Of a stretch of 34,691 nucleotides of DNA, positions 8,258 through 16,762 are shown piece by piece. The notes beneath the pieces are model-generated. The model was not told the origin of the DNA. It saw only the letters and a program-made list of their open reading frames with translations, and made no database searches. Source of the DNA: an uncultured Clostridia bacterium (GTDB lineage: Bacteria > Bacillota > Clostridia > TANB77 > CAG-508); assembly GCA_944388765.1 (NCBI GenBank), contig CALXKA010000012.1:1-34691 (forward strand), given 5' to 3'. The position numbers were made by a program, and so were the translations under genes. Each line of letters opens with the position of its first letter. Position 1 is the first letter of the stretch.

Positions 8258-8285
8258 GTGTAAATTAGGAAAATCCTATTCACAC
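8258..8285 (-). terminator. terminator for tyrS (and possibly the DUF5665 gene)
   Basis: An imperfect stem, GTGTAAATTAGGA (8258-8270) with TCCTATTCACAC (8274-8285), with one mismatch and one bulge. A-runs on its left become a T-run on the minus strand. Confidence 0.6.
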
Positions 8286-8296
8286 AAAAATTTTTA

Positions 8297-9511
8297 TTAT
8301 TTAACTAATTTATAAAATACTTTTTTGCCTTTTTTCAAAATAGCATAACCATTTTGAAAATCAACTTCTGAAAGCTTATAGTTTACATCAGAAATTTTTT
8401 GATCATTTAATGAAATACCACCTTGTGTAATTAAAGTTCTTGCTTGCCCCTTAGAAGGTGCAATACCAGTTAGAATAATTGCATCTAGTAAAGAAATATC
8501 TATATTTTCTAAGGTTACGGTTGGCATATTATCTAAATTTCCTTGTCCATTAAATAGTGCATTTGAAGCTTCTTCTGCTTTTTTTGCTTCTTCTTCACCA
8601 TGAATTAACTTAGTTATTTCAAAAGCAGCCACTTTTTTGGCAACATTTATTCTTTCATCTTTAAATGCAGTTAATTCTTTAATTTTTTCTATTGGTAAAA
8701 ATGTAAGCATATTTAGAACATTTTCAACACTATCATCTTCAATATTTCTCCAATATTGATAAAATTCGTAAGGTGTAGTTTTATTTGGATCTAACCATAA
8801 TGCTCCTTTTTCAGTTTTACCCATTTTTTTACCTTCTTTTGTTGTAAGAAGTTTAAAAGTTAAACCATAAGAGTCATCTTTTCCAATTTTTCTAATTAAA
8901 TCGACTCCACCTATGATATTTGACCATTGATCATTTCCGCCCATTTCTAATTTACATCCATAATTATTATATAAATACCAAAAATCATATGATTGCATTA
9001 ACATATAACTCATTTCAAAGAAAGTCAACCCTGTTTCTAGTCTTTGTTTATAACATTCAGCAGCAAGCATTTTATTAACAGAAAATAAACTACCAATTTC
9101 ACGTACAAAATCTACAAATTTTAAATCTAATAACCAATCAGCATTATTAACAATAATTGCTGCATTTTCTCCTTCGAAACTAACAAATTTTTCAACTTGC
9201 TTTTTTATACATTCAACATTATGATCAATTTCCTCACGAGTCATCATTTTTCTCATATCAGTTTTTCCAGAAGGATCACCAATAGTAGCAGTACCACCAC
9301 CAACTAAAATAATTGGCTTATGACCACATTTTTGCATATGACTTGCAACCATTAAAGAAACAAAATGACCTACATGTAAACTATCAGCTGTTGGATCAAT
9401 TCCAATATAAAAAGGAACAGACTCTTTACTAAAAAGTTCCTTTATTTCGTTAGGATGAGTCATTTGTTCAATATATCCTCTTTCTTCTAATACATTAAAA
9501 ACATTCTCCAT
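8297..9511 (-). CDS. tyrS: tyrosyl-tRNA synthetase
   Basis: A class Ic aminoacyl-tRNA synthetase charging tRNA-Tyr in the cytoplasm, 404 residues. The HIGH-type motif is HVGH (46-49). The KMSKS-type loop is KMGKT (229-233), a variant normal for bacterial TyrRS (compare KFGKT in Geobacillus). Tyr-site residues lie in the QSYDFWYL and GGNDQWSNI blocks. A C-terminal S4-like RNA-binding domain (about 340-404, with PSKGQARTLITQGGI) is present. It follows the zinc-ribbon gene by 15 bp in the same operon. I saw no tyrosine T-box upstream. Confidence 0.97.
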   Translation of the reverse strand: MENVFNVLEERGYIEQMTHPNEIKELFSKESVPFYIGIDPTADSLHVGHFVSLMVASHMQKCGHKPIILVGGGTATIGDPSGKTDMRKMMTREEIDHNVECIKKQVEKFVSFEGENAAIIVNNADWLLDLKFVDFVREIGSLFSVNKMLAAECYKQRLETGLTFFEMSYMLMQSYDFWYLYNNYGCKLEMGGNDQWSNIIGGVDLIRKIGKDDSYGLTFKLLTTKEGKKMGKTEKGALWLDPNKTTPYEFYQYWRNIEDDSVENVLNMLTFLPIEKIKELTAFKDERINVAKKVAAFEITKLIHGEEEAKKAEEASNALFNGQGNLDNMPTVTLENIDISLLDAIILTGIAPSKGQARTLITQGGISLNDQKISDVNYKLSEVDFQNGYAILKKGKKVFYKLVK

Positions 9512-9526
9512 TGAATTCAGTCCTTC

Positions 9527-9784
9527 CTATAATATTGTTTTATTTTCTCCATTAAAATTCTTTTTAAAAGTTTTAAAATCATCATATCCTAAAAAACGAT
9601 TTAAGTTTTTTACTGCTATTCCAGTTTCAGTAGAAATTATATCTAATGATTGTTCAAAACCATTTTCTGTAACATATTGTTTAAAAGTTGAAAATTCAAA
9701 ACCATCTTTTTGGCTACATTTTGGACATACATTACCATTTGATACATAAAAACTACCACATCTACTACATCTATTAAAATCCAT
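9527..9784 (-). CDS. small zinc-ribbon/HTH protein
   Basis: An 85-residue protein with an N-terminal zinc ribbon (CSRCGSFY...CPKC) followed by a helix-turn-helix-like segment (SLDIISTETGIAVKNLNRFLG). The layout recalls the YvyF/TIGR03826 group found in flagellar operons, but no flagellar gene is near, so I do not assign that role. The start at 9784 is preferred over an upstream TTG because GGAGG lies 9 nt before it. It is the first gene of the minus-strand operon with tyrS, divergent from the rubrerythrin promoter. A regulator or an RNA/DNA-binding accessory is plausible. Confidence 0.65.
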   Translation of the reverse strand: MDFNRCSRCGSFYVSNGNVCPKCSQKDGFEFSTFKQYVTENGFEQSLDIISTETGIAVKNLNRFLGYDDFKTFKKNFNGENKTIL

Positions 9785-9870
9785 AATATATTCCTCCATT
9801 TCATCATTTGACAAATTCTACTGTATTTTATCATACTTTTTTGTAAAATTAAAGTTTTTTAAAAATTTTT

Positions 9871-9899
9871 TTGACAATTAATTTAAAATATGCTAATAT
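9871..9899 (+). promoter_or_regulatory. strong sigma-A promoter for rubrerythrin
   Basis: A perfect TTGACA (9871-9876), a 17-nt spacer with TG near the -10, and TAATAT (9894-9899), 38 bp before the ATG. It is the best match to consensus in the window, in line with high expression. Confidence 0.85.
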
Positions 9900-9937
9900 G
9901 AGATTGTTAAAAATGTATAAAATAAGGAGGAACGAAT

Positions 9938-10489
9938 ATGAAAGCATATGTATGTAAAGTATGTGGATATATCCATTTTGGAGAAGAAGCACCAGAAAGA
10001 TGTCCTCAATGTGGGGCAGGAAAAGAAGCATTTGTTGAAAGAAAAGAAGGTGCAGAAGGAAAACCATATGCAGATGAACATAGAATAGGTGTAGCACAAG
10101 GATTAGATGAAGAAATAGTAAAAGGACTAAGAGATAACTTCAATGGAGAATGTACAGAAGTTGGAATGTATTTAGCAATGAGTAGACAAGCAGATAGAGA
10201 AGGATATCCAGAAATTGCAGAAGCATTTAAAAGATATGCTTTTGAAGAAGCAGAACATGCAGCAAAATTTGCAGAATTATTAGGAGAAATAGTATATCCT
10301 GATACAAAGAAAAATGTAATGTTAAGAGCAGAAGCAGAATATGGAGCATGTGAAGGTAAAAAAATGATAGCAACAAGAGCAAAAGAACTTGGATATGATG
10401 CAATTCATGATACAGTACATGAAATGTGTAAAGATGAAGCTCGTCATGGAAAAGGTTTTGAAGGATTATTAAAAAGATATTTCAACTAA
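9938..10489 (+). CDS. reverse rubrerythrin (rubredoxin domain first)
   Basis: A 183-residue non-haem iron peroxidase that reduces hydrogen peroxide with electrons relayed from NAD(P)H-dependent partners, protecting strict anaerobes. The rubredoxin domain comes first (C6-x2-C9 and C22-x2-C25), followed by a ferritin-like four-helix domain (about 50-183) with the diiron ligands in GECTE, EEAEH and DEARH. This is the reverse domain order known in Clostridium, opposite to classical rubrerythrin. It is a single-gene unit with a strong promoter, AGGAGG site and terminator. I saw no obvious PerR box. Confidence 0.93.
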   Translation: MKAYVCKVCGYIHFGEEAPERCPQCGAGKEAFVERKEGAEGKPYADEHRIGVAQGLDEEIVKGLRDNFNGECTEVGMYLAMSRQADREGYPEIAEAFKRYAFEEAEHAAKFAELLGEIVYPDTKKNVMLRAEAEYGACEGKKMIATRAKELGYDAIHDTVHEMCKDEARHGKGFEGLLKRYFN

Positions 10490-10514
10490 AAATATATAGA
10501 ATAGAAAAGAGAAA

Positions 10515-10553
10515 TAGGGATTTAAGTGTTAGAACTTAAATCCCTAAGTTTTT
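10515..10553 (+). terminator. terminator after rubrerythrin, overlapping the end of the convergent thioesterase gene
   Basis: A perfect 13-bp stem (10515-10527 with 10534-10546, TAGGGATTTAAGT), a 6-nt loop, then TTTTTT. The hairpin contains the last codons and the stop of the minus-strand gene, so the two convergent genes share it. Confidence 0.9.
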
Positions 10554-10941
10554 TATCAAATTCAGGTAAACGCTTTTTTAGATTGACAGCTCTTAAATTT
10601 TTATCTGTAAAGCAATGTTTAGTTTCTGCAATTATTACAACATTTCCCGTTTTTTTATCGCGAATATCATAACCAATAGTCATACGTACACCATTGTATT
10701 CTTTAACAAAAACTTTAATTTGTATAGTATTATCAAATGTAACATGATGTTTGTATTCACAATTAACAGCTAAAACTGGAATATTAATACCTTGTTTTTC
10801 AAAGGAAGAATATGGCATATCATAGTTATCAAGCCAATAACATCTAGCTTCTTCTAAATACCTTATATAATTAGAATGATGAACTATTCCCATTCCATCA
10901 GTTTCATAATAATTTATCTTTCTTTCAAAAATATAATCCAT
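10522..10941 (-). CDS. YbgC/FadM-type acyl-CoA thioesterase
   Basis: A single hot-dog-fold acyl-CoA thioesterase of 139 residues, the 4-hydroxybenzoyl-CoA thioesterase/YbgC branch. The N-terminal motif YYETDGMGIVHHSNY contains the catalytic Asp and the HHSNY helix start, followed by the central helix RYLEEAR. Such enzymes hydrolyse short or medium acyl-CoAs; the substrate is not predictable here. The start at 10941 has AAGGATG upstream; a much longer open frame continues in front of it but is low-complexity and overlaps the divergent amylase, so I reject that start. Confidence 0.88.
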   Translation of the reverse strand: MDYIFERKINYYETDGMGIVHHSNYIRYLEEARCYWLDNYDMPYSSFEKQGINIPVLAVNCEYKHHVTFDNTIQIKVFVKEYNGVRMTIGYDIRDKKTGNVVIIAETKHCFTDKNLRAVNLKKRLPEFDKKLRDLSSNT

Positions 10942-11020
10942 AAAATCGCATCCTTTCAAAAAGCAATTATAATCTAAGAAATAAAAAAAGTCAATTAGAG
11001 AATAATTAATAAATATATAC

Positions 11021-11049
11021 TTGAAAACATTAAAAAAGAATGATATAAA
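11021..11049 (+). promoter_or_regulatory. sigma-A promoter for alpha-amylase
   Basis: TTGAAA (11021-11026), a 17-nt spacer and TATAAA (11044-11049), 32 bp before the ATG. No clear cre site was seen by eye. Confidence 0.65.
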
Positions 11050-11081
11050 AAGCATAAATAAACAAGAAAGATGGAATAAAA

Positions 11082-12524
11082 ATGAAAAAAATAAATGGAA
11101 TAATAATGCAATATTTTGAATGGTATATGGATTGCAAACAAAATTTGTGGAATGATATTGCAAAAGAAGCAGAAAAGTTAGCTGATATTGGAATAACAGC
11201 TTTATGGCTTCCACCAGCATATAAAGGAATGGGTGGAAAAGATGAAGTTGGTTATGCAGTATATGATGTATATGATTTAGGAGAATTTGACCAAAAAGGA
11301 ACTGTTAAAACTAAATATGGTTCAAAAGAAGAATATTTAAATTGTATTATGACACTAAAACAAGCAGGAATTGAAAGTTATGCAGACATAGTACTAAATC
11401 ATAAAATGGGAGCAGACTTCCTTCAAACAATACCAGCAACAAAAGTAGATTGGGGAGACCATAATGAGTTAATTTCAAGTCAAGAAGTTGTAAGAGTTGC
11501 AACTAAATTCACATTTCCTAGAAGAAATCATAAATATTCAGACTTTGAATGGAATTGGACTCATTTTGATGGTATAGATTATAATGATAAAACAAAGGAA
11601 CATGCAATATTTAAATTTAAAGATAAGGATTGGAGTGTTGCAGTAGACGAAGAATATGGAAATTATGATTACTTGATGGGAGCGGATTTGGATTTTAAAA
11701 ATCCAGAAGTTATAGAAGAATGTGCAAAATGGGGAAAATGGTATTTAGAAACAACAAAAGTAGATGGATTTAGATTAGATGCTGTAAAACATATAGATAG
11801 CGATTTTTATAAAAACTGGATAAAAACACTAAGGAAAGAATCAGGAAATGAGCTATTTACAGTAGGAGAATATTGGAGCGGAGATATATCAAAATTGCAT
11901 AGATATATAAGCAAAACTGATGGAGAAATATCATTATTTGATGTACCTCTTCATTATCATTTAGAAAATGCCTCAAAGGATGAAAATTATGACATGTCAA
12001 AGATATTAGAAGGAACATTAGTAAAAGAAAATCCAAGTAAAGCAGTAACATTTGTAGATAACCATGATACACAACCAGGACAAAGTTTACAAAGTTTTGT
12101 TGAAAGGTGGTTTAAGCCAGCAGCATATAGTATTATCTTATTAAGAGATGAAGGATATCCATGTATATTTTATGGAGATTTTTATGGAATACCACATGAT
12201 AATATATTACCAATAGAAGAATTAAAAATAATATTAGAAATCAGAAAAGAAAAGGCATATGGTATTCAACATGATTATTTTGATCATCCAGATTATATTG
12301 GTTGGACACGTGAAGGAGATGAAGAACATCTTCAATCAGGAATAGCAGTTGTTATATCAAATAGCTTCGATGGAGAAAAAAGAATGTATATTGGAAAAAA
12401 CTTAGTTGGAGAGAAGTTTATAGATGCATTAGGAAACTGTGATGATGTAGTAGAAATAGATCAAGAAGGATGCGGAATATTTAAAGTTAAAGGAAAATCT
12501 ACATCAATTTGGGTTAGAACTTAA
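11082..12524 (+). CDS. cytoplasmic alpha-amylase (GH13)
   Basis: A 480-residue GH13 alpha-amylase hydrolysing internal alpha-1,4 bonds of glycogen or maltodextrins. It resembles the GH13_5 AmyS-type bacterial group: MQYFEWYMD at the N terminus, region I DIVLNH (102-107), nucleophile D233 in GFRLDAVKH, acid/base E263 in GEYWSGD and transition-state D329 in FVDNHD. There is no signal peptide, so it acts inside the cell. A C-terminal beta domain is present (about 395-480). It may work on internal glycogen together with the debranching enzyme at 16.8 kb. Confidence 0.93.
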   Translation: MKKINGIIMQYFEWYMDCKQNLWNDIAKEAEKLADIGITALWLPPAYKGMGGKDEVGYAVYDVYDLGEFDQKGTVKTKYGSKEEYLNCIMTLKQAGIESYADIVLNHKMGADFLQTIPATKVDWGDHNELISSQEVVRVATKFTFPRRNHKYSDFEWNWTHFDGIDYNDKTKEHAIFKFKDKDWSVAVDEEYGNYDYLMGADLDFKNPEVIEECAKWGKWYLETTKVDGFRLDAVKHIDSDFYKNWIKTLRKESGNELFTVGEYWSGDISKLHRYISKTDGEISLFDVPLHYHLENASKDENYDMSKILEGTLVKENPSKAVTFVDNHDTQPGQSLQSFVERWFKPAAYSIILLRDEGYPCIFYGDFYGIPHDNILPIEELKIILEIRKEKAYGIQHDYFDHPDYIGWTREGDEEHLQSGIAVVISNSFDGEKRMYIGKNLVGEKFIDALGNCDDVVEIDQEGCGIFKVKGKSTSIWVRT

Positions 12525-12527
12525 AAA

Positions 12528-12569
12528 AGAAAGATAAATAGAGCAAAATTTAGCTCTATTTATCTTTCT
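12528..12569 (+). terminator. shared terminator between convergent genes
   Basis: A perfect 17-bp stem (12528-12544 with 12553-12569, AGAAAGATAAATAGAGC) and an 8-nt loop. It is preceded by an A-run, giving a T-run on the minus strand, and overlaps the last codons of the minus-strand gene ending at 12560. Confidence 0.85.
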
Positions 12570-12799
12570 CTTGAACTTATGTTAGAATTTTCATTTTTAC
12601 ACATTTTTTCATATTCTTTACATTTCATTTTATAATCCATTTGTAAACAAAGATAGCGATAATAAGAACATGCTTGTTCATATTGCATCATTGGATTTAA
12701 AAATGGATCTTTATAAATTTCATTTATATCAGAAGAACCATTTGGTGGCATACAATCCATATATGGTGGCACAAAATTATTATTAAAATCTCTTTCCAT
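12560..12799 (-). CDS. hypothetical small protein, possibly sporulation-linked
   Basis: A 79-residue protein rich in Met, Tyr and Cys (FVPPYMDCMPPNG, then a YYRYLCLQMDYKMKCKEYEKMCK helix region around 45-68). I do not recognise a family. The ATG at 12799 is chosen because AAAGGA lies about 8 nt upstream; a second ATG 9 nt earlier overlaps that site. It lies 59 bp after ylbJ on the same strand and may be co-transcribed with it, so a role in sporulation is possible. The Tyr/Cys-rich make-up would suit a coat-associated protein, but this is only context. Confidence 0.6.
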   Translation of the reverse strand: MERDFNNNFVPPYMDCMPPNGSSDINEIYKDPFLNPMMQYEQACSYYRYLCLQMDYKMKCKEYEKMCKNENSNISSRER

Positions 12800-12858
12800 A
12801 AAAATCATCCTTTCTTAAAAAAATATATGTCCAAACTTTAAAAATATGATAATACAAG

Positions 12859-13917
12859 TTATAAATTAAAATTAAAAAATGGGAAAATTTGAATGAATAA
12901 AAATGTATAAAATGCGGCAAATAAACCGTGTAAAAGTTTCCCATAAATATATGGCTTTATAGATAAATCAGTTTTAGATGTTATACTAAATACTTGCAAA
13001 AATACAGAAATTCCACCAAAAGCTAGTAAAAAAGCAGTTATAACGAGATTAATAGAAAAATTCTTACAAGCTATTGATGATATTGATTGTATACCATTTG
13101 TGATTTCTAAAAACCCAGTTAATATTCCAGATATAAAATTAGAGTCAATATGCAAAATATTAAAAATAGGACTGATACTTGCACACAATATATTTAAAAT
13201 ACCACTTGCTTTTAGAATAGAAATAATACTAGAAAATATAACAACAAATCCACCTATTAAAAGAATTATGGAAATACTATTTGTAATACTTTCTGCCAAT
13301 ACTTCTCCTAGATTTGCAAAATTTGCATTATTTTTATTTGATAGATAATTATAATTTTTTTTCTTATTATAATCTTTAAAATTATCATTCCTTTTCCAAA
13401 AGCGAAAAATAAAACCAACACTAATACAACCAAGAAGATGGGTAATAAAAAGAAGAATTCCGATAGTTGTATTTTGATACATTAAAATTCCAACAGTACC
13501 TATTATAAATAAAGGACCAGAATTATTTGTAAAGCTAAGTAATCTTTCACATTCAGCTTTGCTACAAATATTATTTTCTCTAAACTTACTAGCAATTTTA
13601 GCGCCTACTGGATAGCCACTAATAATTCCCATAATGAAAGCAAAAGCTCCTTCGCCAGATATATTAAATAATGGTTTCATATAATTATTTAAAAGTCTTC
13701 CAAACAGATTAATAATATTTGTATGCATAAGCAATTCAGTTGCTACAAAAAAAGGAAACAAAGAAGGAATTACATAATTTGCCCATAATTTAAGCCCAGA
13801 TTTTATAGCTGGTAAATTACTGCCAGAAAAAATTAACAAACAAGCAGTAAAGAATAGAAAAAGTAAAGCTAAAAAATTCCTTCTAATTTTAAAAACAAAA
13901 AATTTACAAGTATGCAT
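12859..13917 (-). CDS. ylbJ: sporulation integral membrane protein YlbJ
   Basis: A 352-residue polytopic protein with eight or so hydrophobic segments and the two nucleoside-recognition/Gate-type halves typical of YlbJ: LWANYVIPSLFPFFVATELL early, then GIISGYPVGAK and a FTNNSGPLFIIG block, and a second half with FLEITNGI. In Bacillus, YlbJ is needed for spore cortex formation under mother-cell sigma-E control. The ATG has GGAGGT 3-4 nt upstream. No confident sigma-E promoter was found by eye. The stretch between the halves is Asn/Lys-rich (about 180-205) and looks like a disordered loop. Confidence 0.92.
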   Translation of the reverse strand: MHTCKFFVFKIRRNFLALLFLFFTACLLIFSGSNLPAIKSGLKLWANYVIPSLFPFFVATELLMHTNIINLFGRLLNNYMKPLFNISGEGAFAFIMGIISGYPVGAKIASKFRENNICSKAECERLLSFTNNSGPLFIIGTVGILMYQNTTIGILLFITHLLGCISVGFIFRFWKRNDNFKDYNKKKNYNYLSNKNNANFANLGEVLAESITNSISIILLIGGFVVIFSSIISILKASGILNILCASISPIFNILHIDSNFISGILTGFLEITNGIQSISSIACKNFSINLVITAFLLAFGGISVFLQVFSITSKTDLSIKPYIYGKLLHGLFAAFYTFLFIQIFPFFNFNL

Positions 13918-14080
13918 AATACCTCCTGACCAAACAAAGACTTTTATTAATATTAATTCTATTTCCGTAATAAATTATTATTACAATACTTTTATCGAAT
14001 TATCTATATAAGTACACAAAAATATTACTAAATACACAAAATATCAAAACCGGAACATTCTAAATTGTCCCTAAATATAC

Positions 14081-14109
14081 TTGTATTTTTCGATAAAAAA
14101 TGATATAGT
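14081..14109 (+). promoter_or_regulatory. sigma-A promoter for murB operon
   Basis: TTGTAT (14081-14086), a 17-nt spacer and TATAGT (14104-14109), 27 bp before the TTG start of murB. Confidence 0.65.
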
Positions 14110-14136
14110 ATAGAAAATTGAAAAGGAAGTGGAAAA

Positions 14137-15075
14137 TTGGATATTAAGCATGTATTAGAGAATTCTAATTTATCAATTCCAAAAGATAACATCTTATACA
14201 ATGAAGATATGAAAAAACATACAACATTCAAAATAGGTGGACCAGCCGAGTGCTTTATAAAAATAAAGACAGAGCAAGAGTTAAAAGAAATATTAATTTT
14301 AGCAAATAAAAATAAAATACCAGTAACAATACTTGGAAATGGTAGTAACATTTTAGTTCTAGATGGTGGAATTAAAGGAATTACATTAACTATTCAAATT
14401 GAATACATAGATATAAAACAAGATGAAAACAAGTATAAAATATATGTTGGTGGAGGATATAAATTAGCAAAACTAGCACAATTTCTTTTGAAAAATGAAA
14501 TATCTGGATTTGAAGAATTATCAGGAATACCTGGAACAATTGGCGGAGCGGTTAGTATGAATGCAGGAGCTCATGGTAAAGAAATGAAAGATATTGTAGA
14601 GAAAATTAAATGCATTAATATAAATGGAAATGAAAAAGAATTTTTAAATGAAGAAGCTGAATTTGGATATAGAAAAAGTATATTTAAAGGAAATTCATAT
14701 ATAGTAACAGAAGTAGTTTTAAATTTACAAAAAGGAAATAAAGAAGAAATAAAAGAAAAAATGGCTGAATTTGCAAAATATAGAAAAGAAAAACAGCCTC
14801 TTGAATATCCAAGTGCTGGAAGTACATTTAAAAGAGGAAAAGACTATATTACAGCAAAATTAATTGATGAAGCAGGATTGAAAGGATATTCTATTGGAGA
14901 TGCAGTAGTTTCTACAAAACATAGTGGTTTTGTTATAAACAAAGGAAATGCAACTGCAAAAGACGTATTGGACTTAGTAAAATACATAAAAGACACAATA
15001 GAAGAAAAGTTTGAAAAGAAAATAGAATTAGAAATTGAAGTAGTTGGAGAAGAAAAAGAAACTGCAACAATTTAG
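14137..15075 (+). CDS. murB: UDP-N-acetylenolpyruvoylglucosamine reductase MurB
   Basis: An FAD- and NADPH-dependent reductase making UDP-MurNAc for peptidoglycan, 312 residues. HTTFKIGGPAE starts the FAD domain, GNGSNILV and GIPGTIGGAVSMNAGAHG form the FAD-binding loops, and the catalytic Ser lies in YPSAGSTFKR, which marks the Bacillus-like (type II) subfamily. A C-terminal Glu (ELEIEVVG) completes the proton relay. Translation starts at TTG 14137 after AGGAAGTGG; no ATG suits better. It is the first gene of a plus-strand run with yvcK 16 bp downstream. Confidence 0.96.
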   Translation: MDIKHVLENSNLSIPKDNILYNEDMKKHTTFKIGGPAECFIKIKTEQELKEILILANKNKIPVTILGNGSNILVLDGGIKGITLTIQIEYIDIKQDENKYKIYVGGGYKLAKLAQFLLKNEISGFEELSGIPGTIGGAVSMNAGAHGKEMKDIVEKIKCININGNEKEFLNEEAEFGYRKSIFKGNSYIVTEVVLNLQKGNKEEIKEKMAEFAKYRKEKQPLEYPSAGSTFKRGKDYITAKLIDEAGLKGYSIGDAVVSTKHSGFVINKGNATAKDVLDLVKYIKDTIEEKFEKKIELEIEVVGEEKETATI

Positions 15076-15091
15076 GGAGGAATAAAAAGCA

Positions 15092-16750
15092 ATGAAGGGA
15101 TTTATGCACTGGTTTAAATCAAGTAACAAAATGAAAAGATGGATGTTTCTAATACTAGTAGGTATTTTACTTGCCTGTTATGGATTAGCAGAAATATTAG
15201 TTATGAAAGAAATTTCTTTCCAAGAAGTAGGAAAAGTTATTGTAATATTTGTATTAGGATTTATAGCAATAGTATTAGGACTAATCTTTTTAAATAAAAG
15301 AACACTAGAAGTGTTAATAGAATCAACAGATGAAAGAATGGAAAATAAGAAAAATGTAAATATTAAATCTTTAATATTTAATAAAACTGTATATGACAAA
15401 GGACCAAATATCGTAGTAATTGGTGGAGGAACAGGATTAAATACAGTATTAACAGGATTAAAAAATTATACAAATAATTTAACAGCAATTGTTGCTGTTT
15501 CTGATTATGGAGAAGGTGTTTCAAATTCAAGAAAAGAACTTGAAATGTTACCATTAGGAGATATAAAGGATAGTATAGTATCACTTGCAAGCAAAGAAGA
15601 ACAAATAGAAAAATTAATGAATTATGAGTTTAAGACAGGAAAATTAAAAGGACTTAATTTCTCAGATATATATTTTTCTGCAATGAAAAATATTACTGGT
15701 AATTTTGAAGATTCTATTATAAAAAGTAATGAAATATTCAATATGGTAGGAAAAGTTATGCCAGTTACATTAGATGAAATGAAAATAGTTGCAGAACTTG
15801 CAAATGGATATATAGTAGAGGAAAAATCAAGAATACCAGAAGTTGTTTCAGATAAAATTACGAAGATAAATAGAATAATGTTAAATCCATCAAATTGCAG
15901 ACCAGCACCAGGAGTAGTCGAAGCAATTAAAAATGCTGATTGTATAATTATTGGACCAGGAAGCCTTTATACAAATGTTATTCCAAATTTACTAGTAAAT
16001 GGAGTAGCAAAAGCAATAAAAGAAAGTACCGCAATAAAAGTATATGTAAGTAATATCATGACAGAACCAGGGCAAACAGACAATTATAGTGTTACTGATC
16101 ATATAAATGCAATTATAGAACATTGTGGTACAGGAATAATTGATTACTGTATATATGACACAGGAGAGATAATTCCTGAATTTATAAAAAAATATAATTT
16201 AGAAGGACAAGATTTAGTAGAACAAGATGTGGATAAAATAAAAGGAATTAAATTCTTACAAAGAAATTTGTCAATGATATCAAATGACTTAATTAGGCAT
16301 GACCCAAGTCTAGTTGCAGCATCTATTATTGAACTTATATGTGATGATTTAAAATATCAAGATAAACAAAATGATCCACAATATTTAATGCTAAATACAA
16401 AACTAAGAGAAGAAAAAAGAATAAATAAAATCAAGAAAAAAATGGCTAAAAAAGAACAATTAAAAGCACAAGGAAAGCTTGCAAAAAGAGAAAAAGATTG
16501 GAAAGGGAAAAGTAAATTTAGTAATAAATATAGTGAAAGAATAAAATCAATCAGAGAAGCAGATAAAAAAGCAAAATTAAAAACAGAAAAAGAACAAGCA
16601 AAAAGACGTAAACAAAAAACAACTAATAGAAATAAAGCAAATAATAAGGCAGAAATTGAAGAAAGAAAACCAAAAAGTGCAAGAGGAAGAAAAAAATCAC
16701 CACAAGAAATTAGAGAAGAAATGTTAAAAAAATTAAACGAAACTAAATAA
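15092..16750 (+). CDS. yvcK: YvcK/CofD-like gluconeogenesis factor with membrane anchor and basic tail
   Basis: A 552-residue YvcK-type protein (UDP-sugar-binding regulator of carbon flux and cell-wall synthesis in Firmicutes). Two N-terminal membrane helices come first (about 17-34 and 47-67). The CofD-like core is residues ~103-420, with GGGTGLN (111-117), SDYGEGVSNSRKEL, PLGDIKDS and GPGSLYTNVIPNLLV. The C-terminal ~125 residues are extremely Lys/Arg/Glu-rich and probably form helix or disorder. In many Firmicutes the order is murB-rapZ-yvcK-whiA; here rapZ and whiA are missing and murB abuts yvcK directly. AGGGAGG lies before the start. Confidence 0.93.
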   Translation: MKGFMHWFKSSNKMKRWMFLILVGILLACYGLAEILVMKEISFQEVGKVIVIFVLGFIAIVLGLIFLNKRTLEVLIESTDERMENKKNVNIKSLIFNKTVYDKGPNIVVIGGGTGLNTVLTGLKNYTNNLTAIVAVSDYGEGVSNSRKELEMLPLGDIKDSIVSLASKEEQIEKLMNYEFKTGKLKGLNFSDIYFSAMKNITGNFEDSIIKSNEIFNMVGKVMPVTLDEMKIVAELANGYIVEEKSRIPEVVSDKITKINRIMLNPSNCRPAPGVVEAIKNADCIIIGPGSLYTNVIPNLLVNGVAKAIKESTAIKVYVSNIMTEPGQTDNYSVTDHINAIIEHCGTGIIDYCIYDTGEIIPEFIKKYNLEGQDLVEQDVDKIKGIKFLQRNLSMISNDLIRHDPSLVAASIIELICDDLKYQDKQNDPQYLMLNTKLREEKRINKIKKKMAKKEQLKAQGKLAKREKDWKGKSKFSNKYSERIKSIREADKKAKLKTEKEQAKRRKQKTTNRNKANNKAEIEERKPKSARGRKKSPQEIREEMLKKLNETK

Positions 16751-16762
16751 TGGAGAAAAAAT

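Noticed and set aside
10942..11220. Longer N terminus for the thioesterase
   Set aside because: The extension is Phe/Leu low-complexity sequence read from the reverse of the amylase gene and its promoter; family length and ribosome site support the start at 10941.
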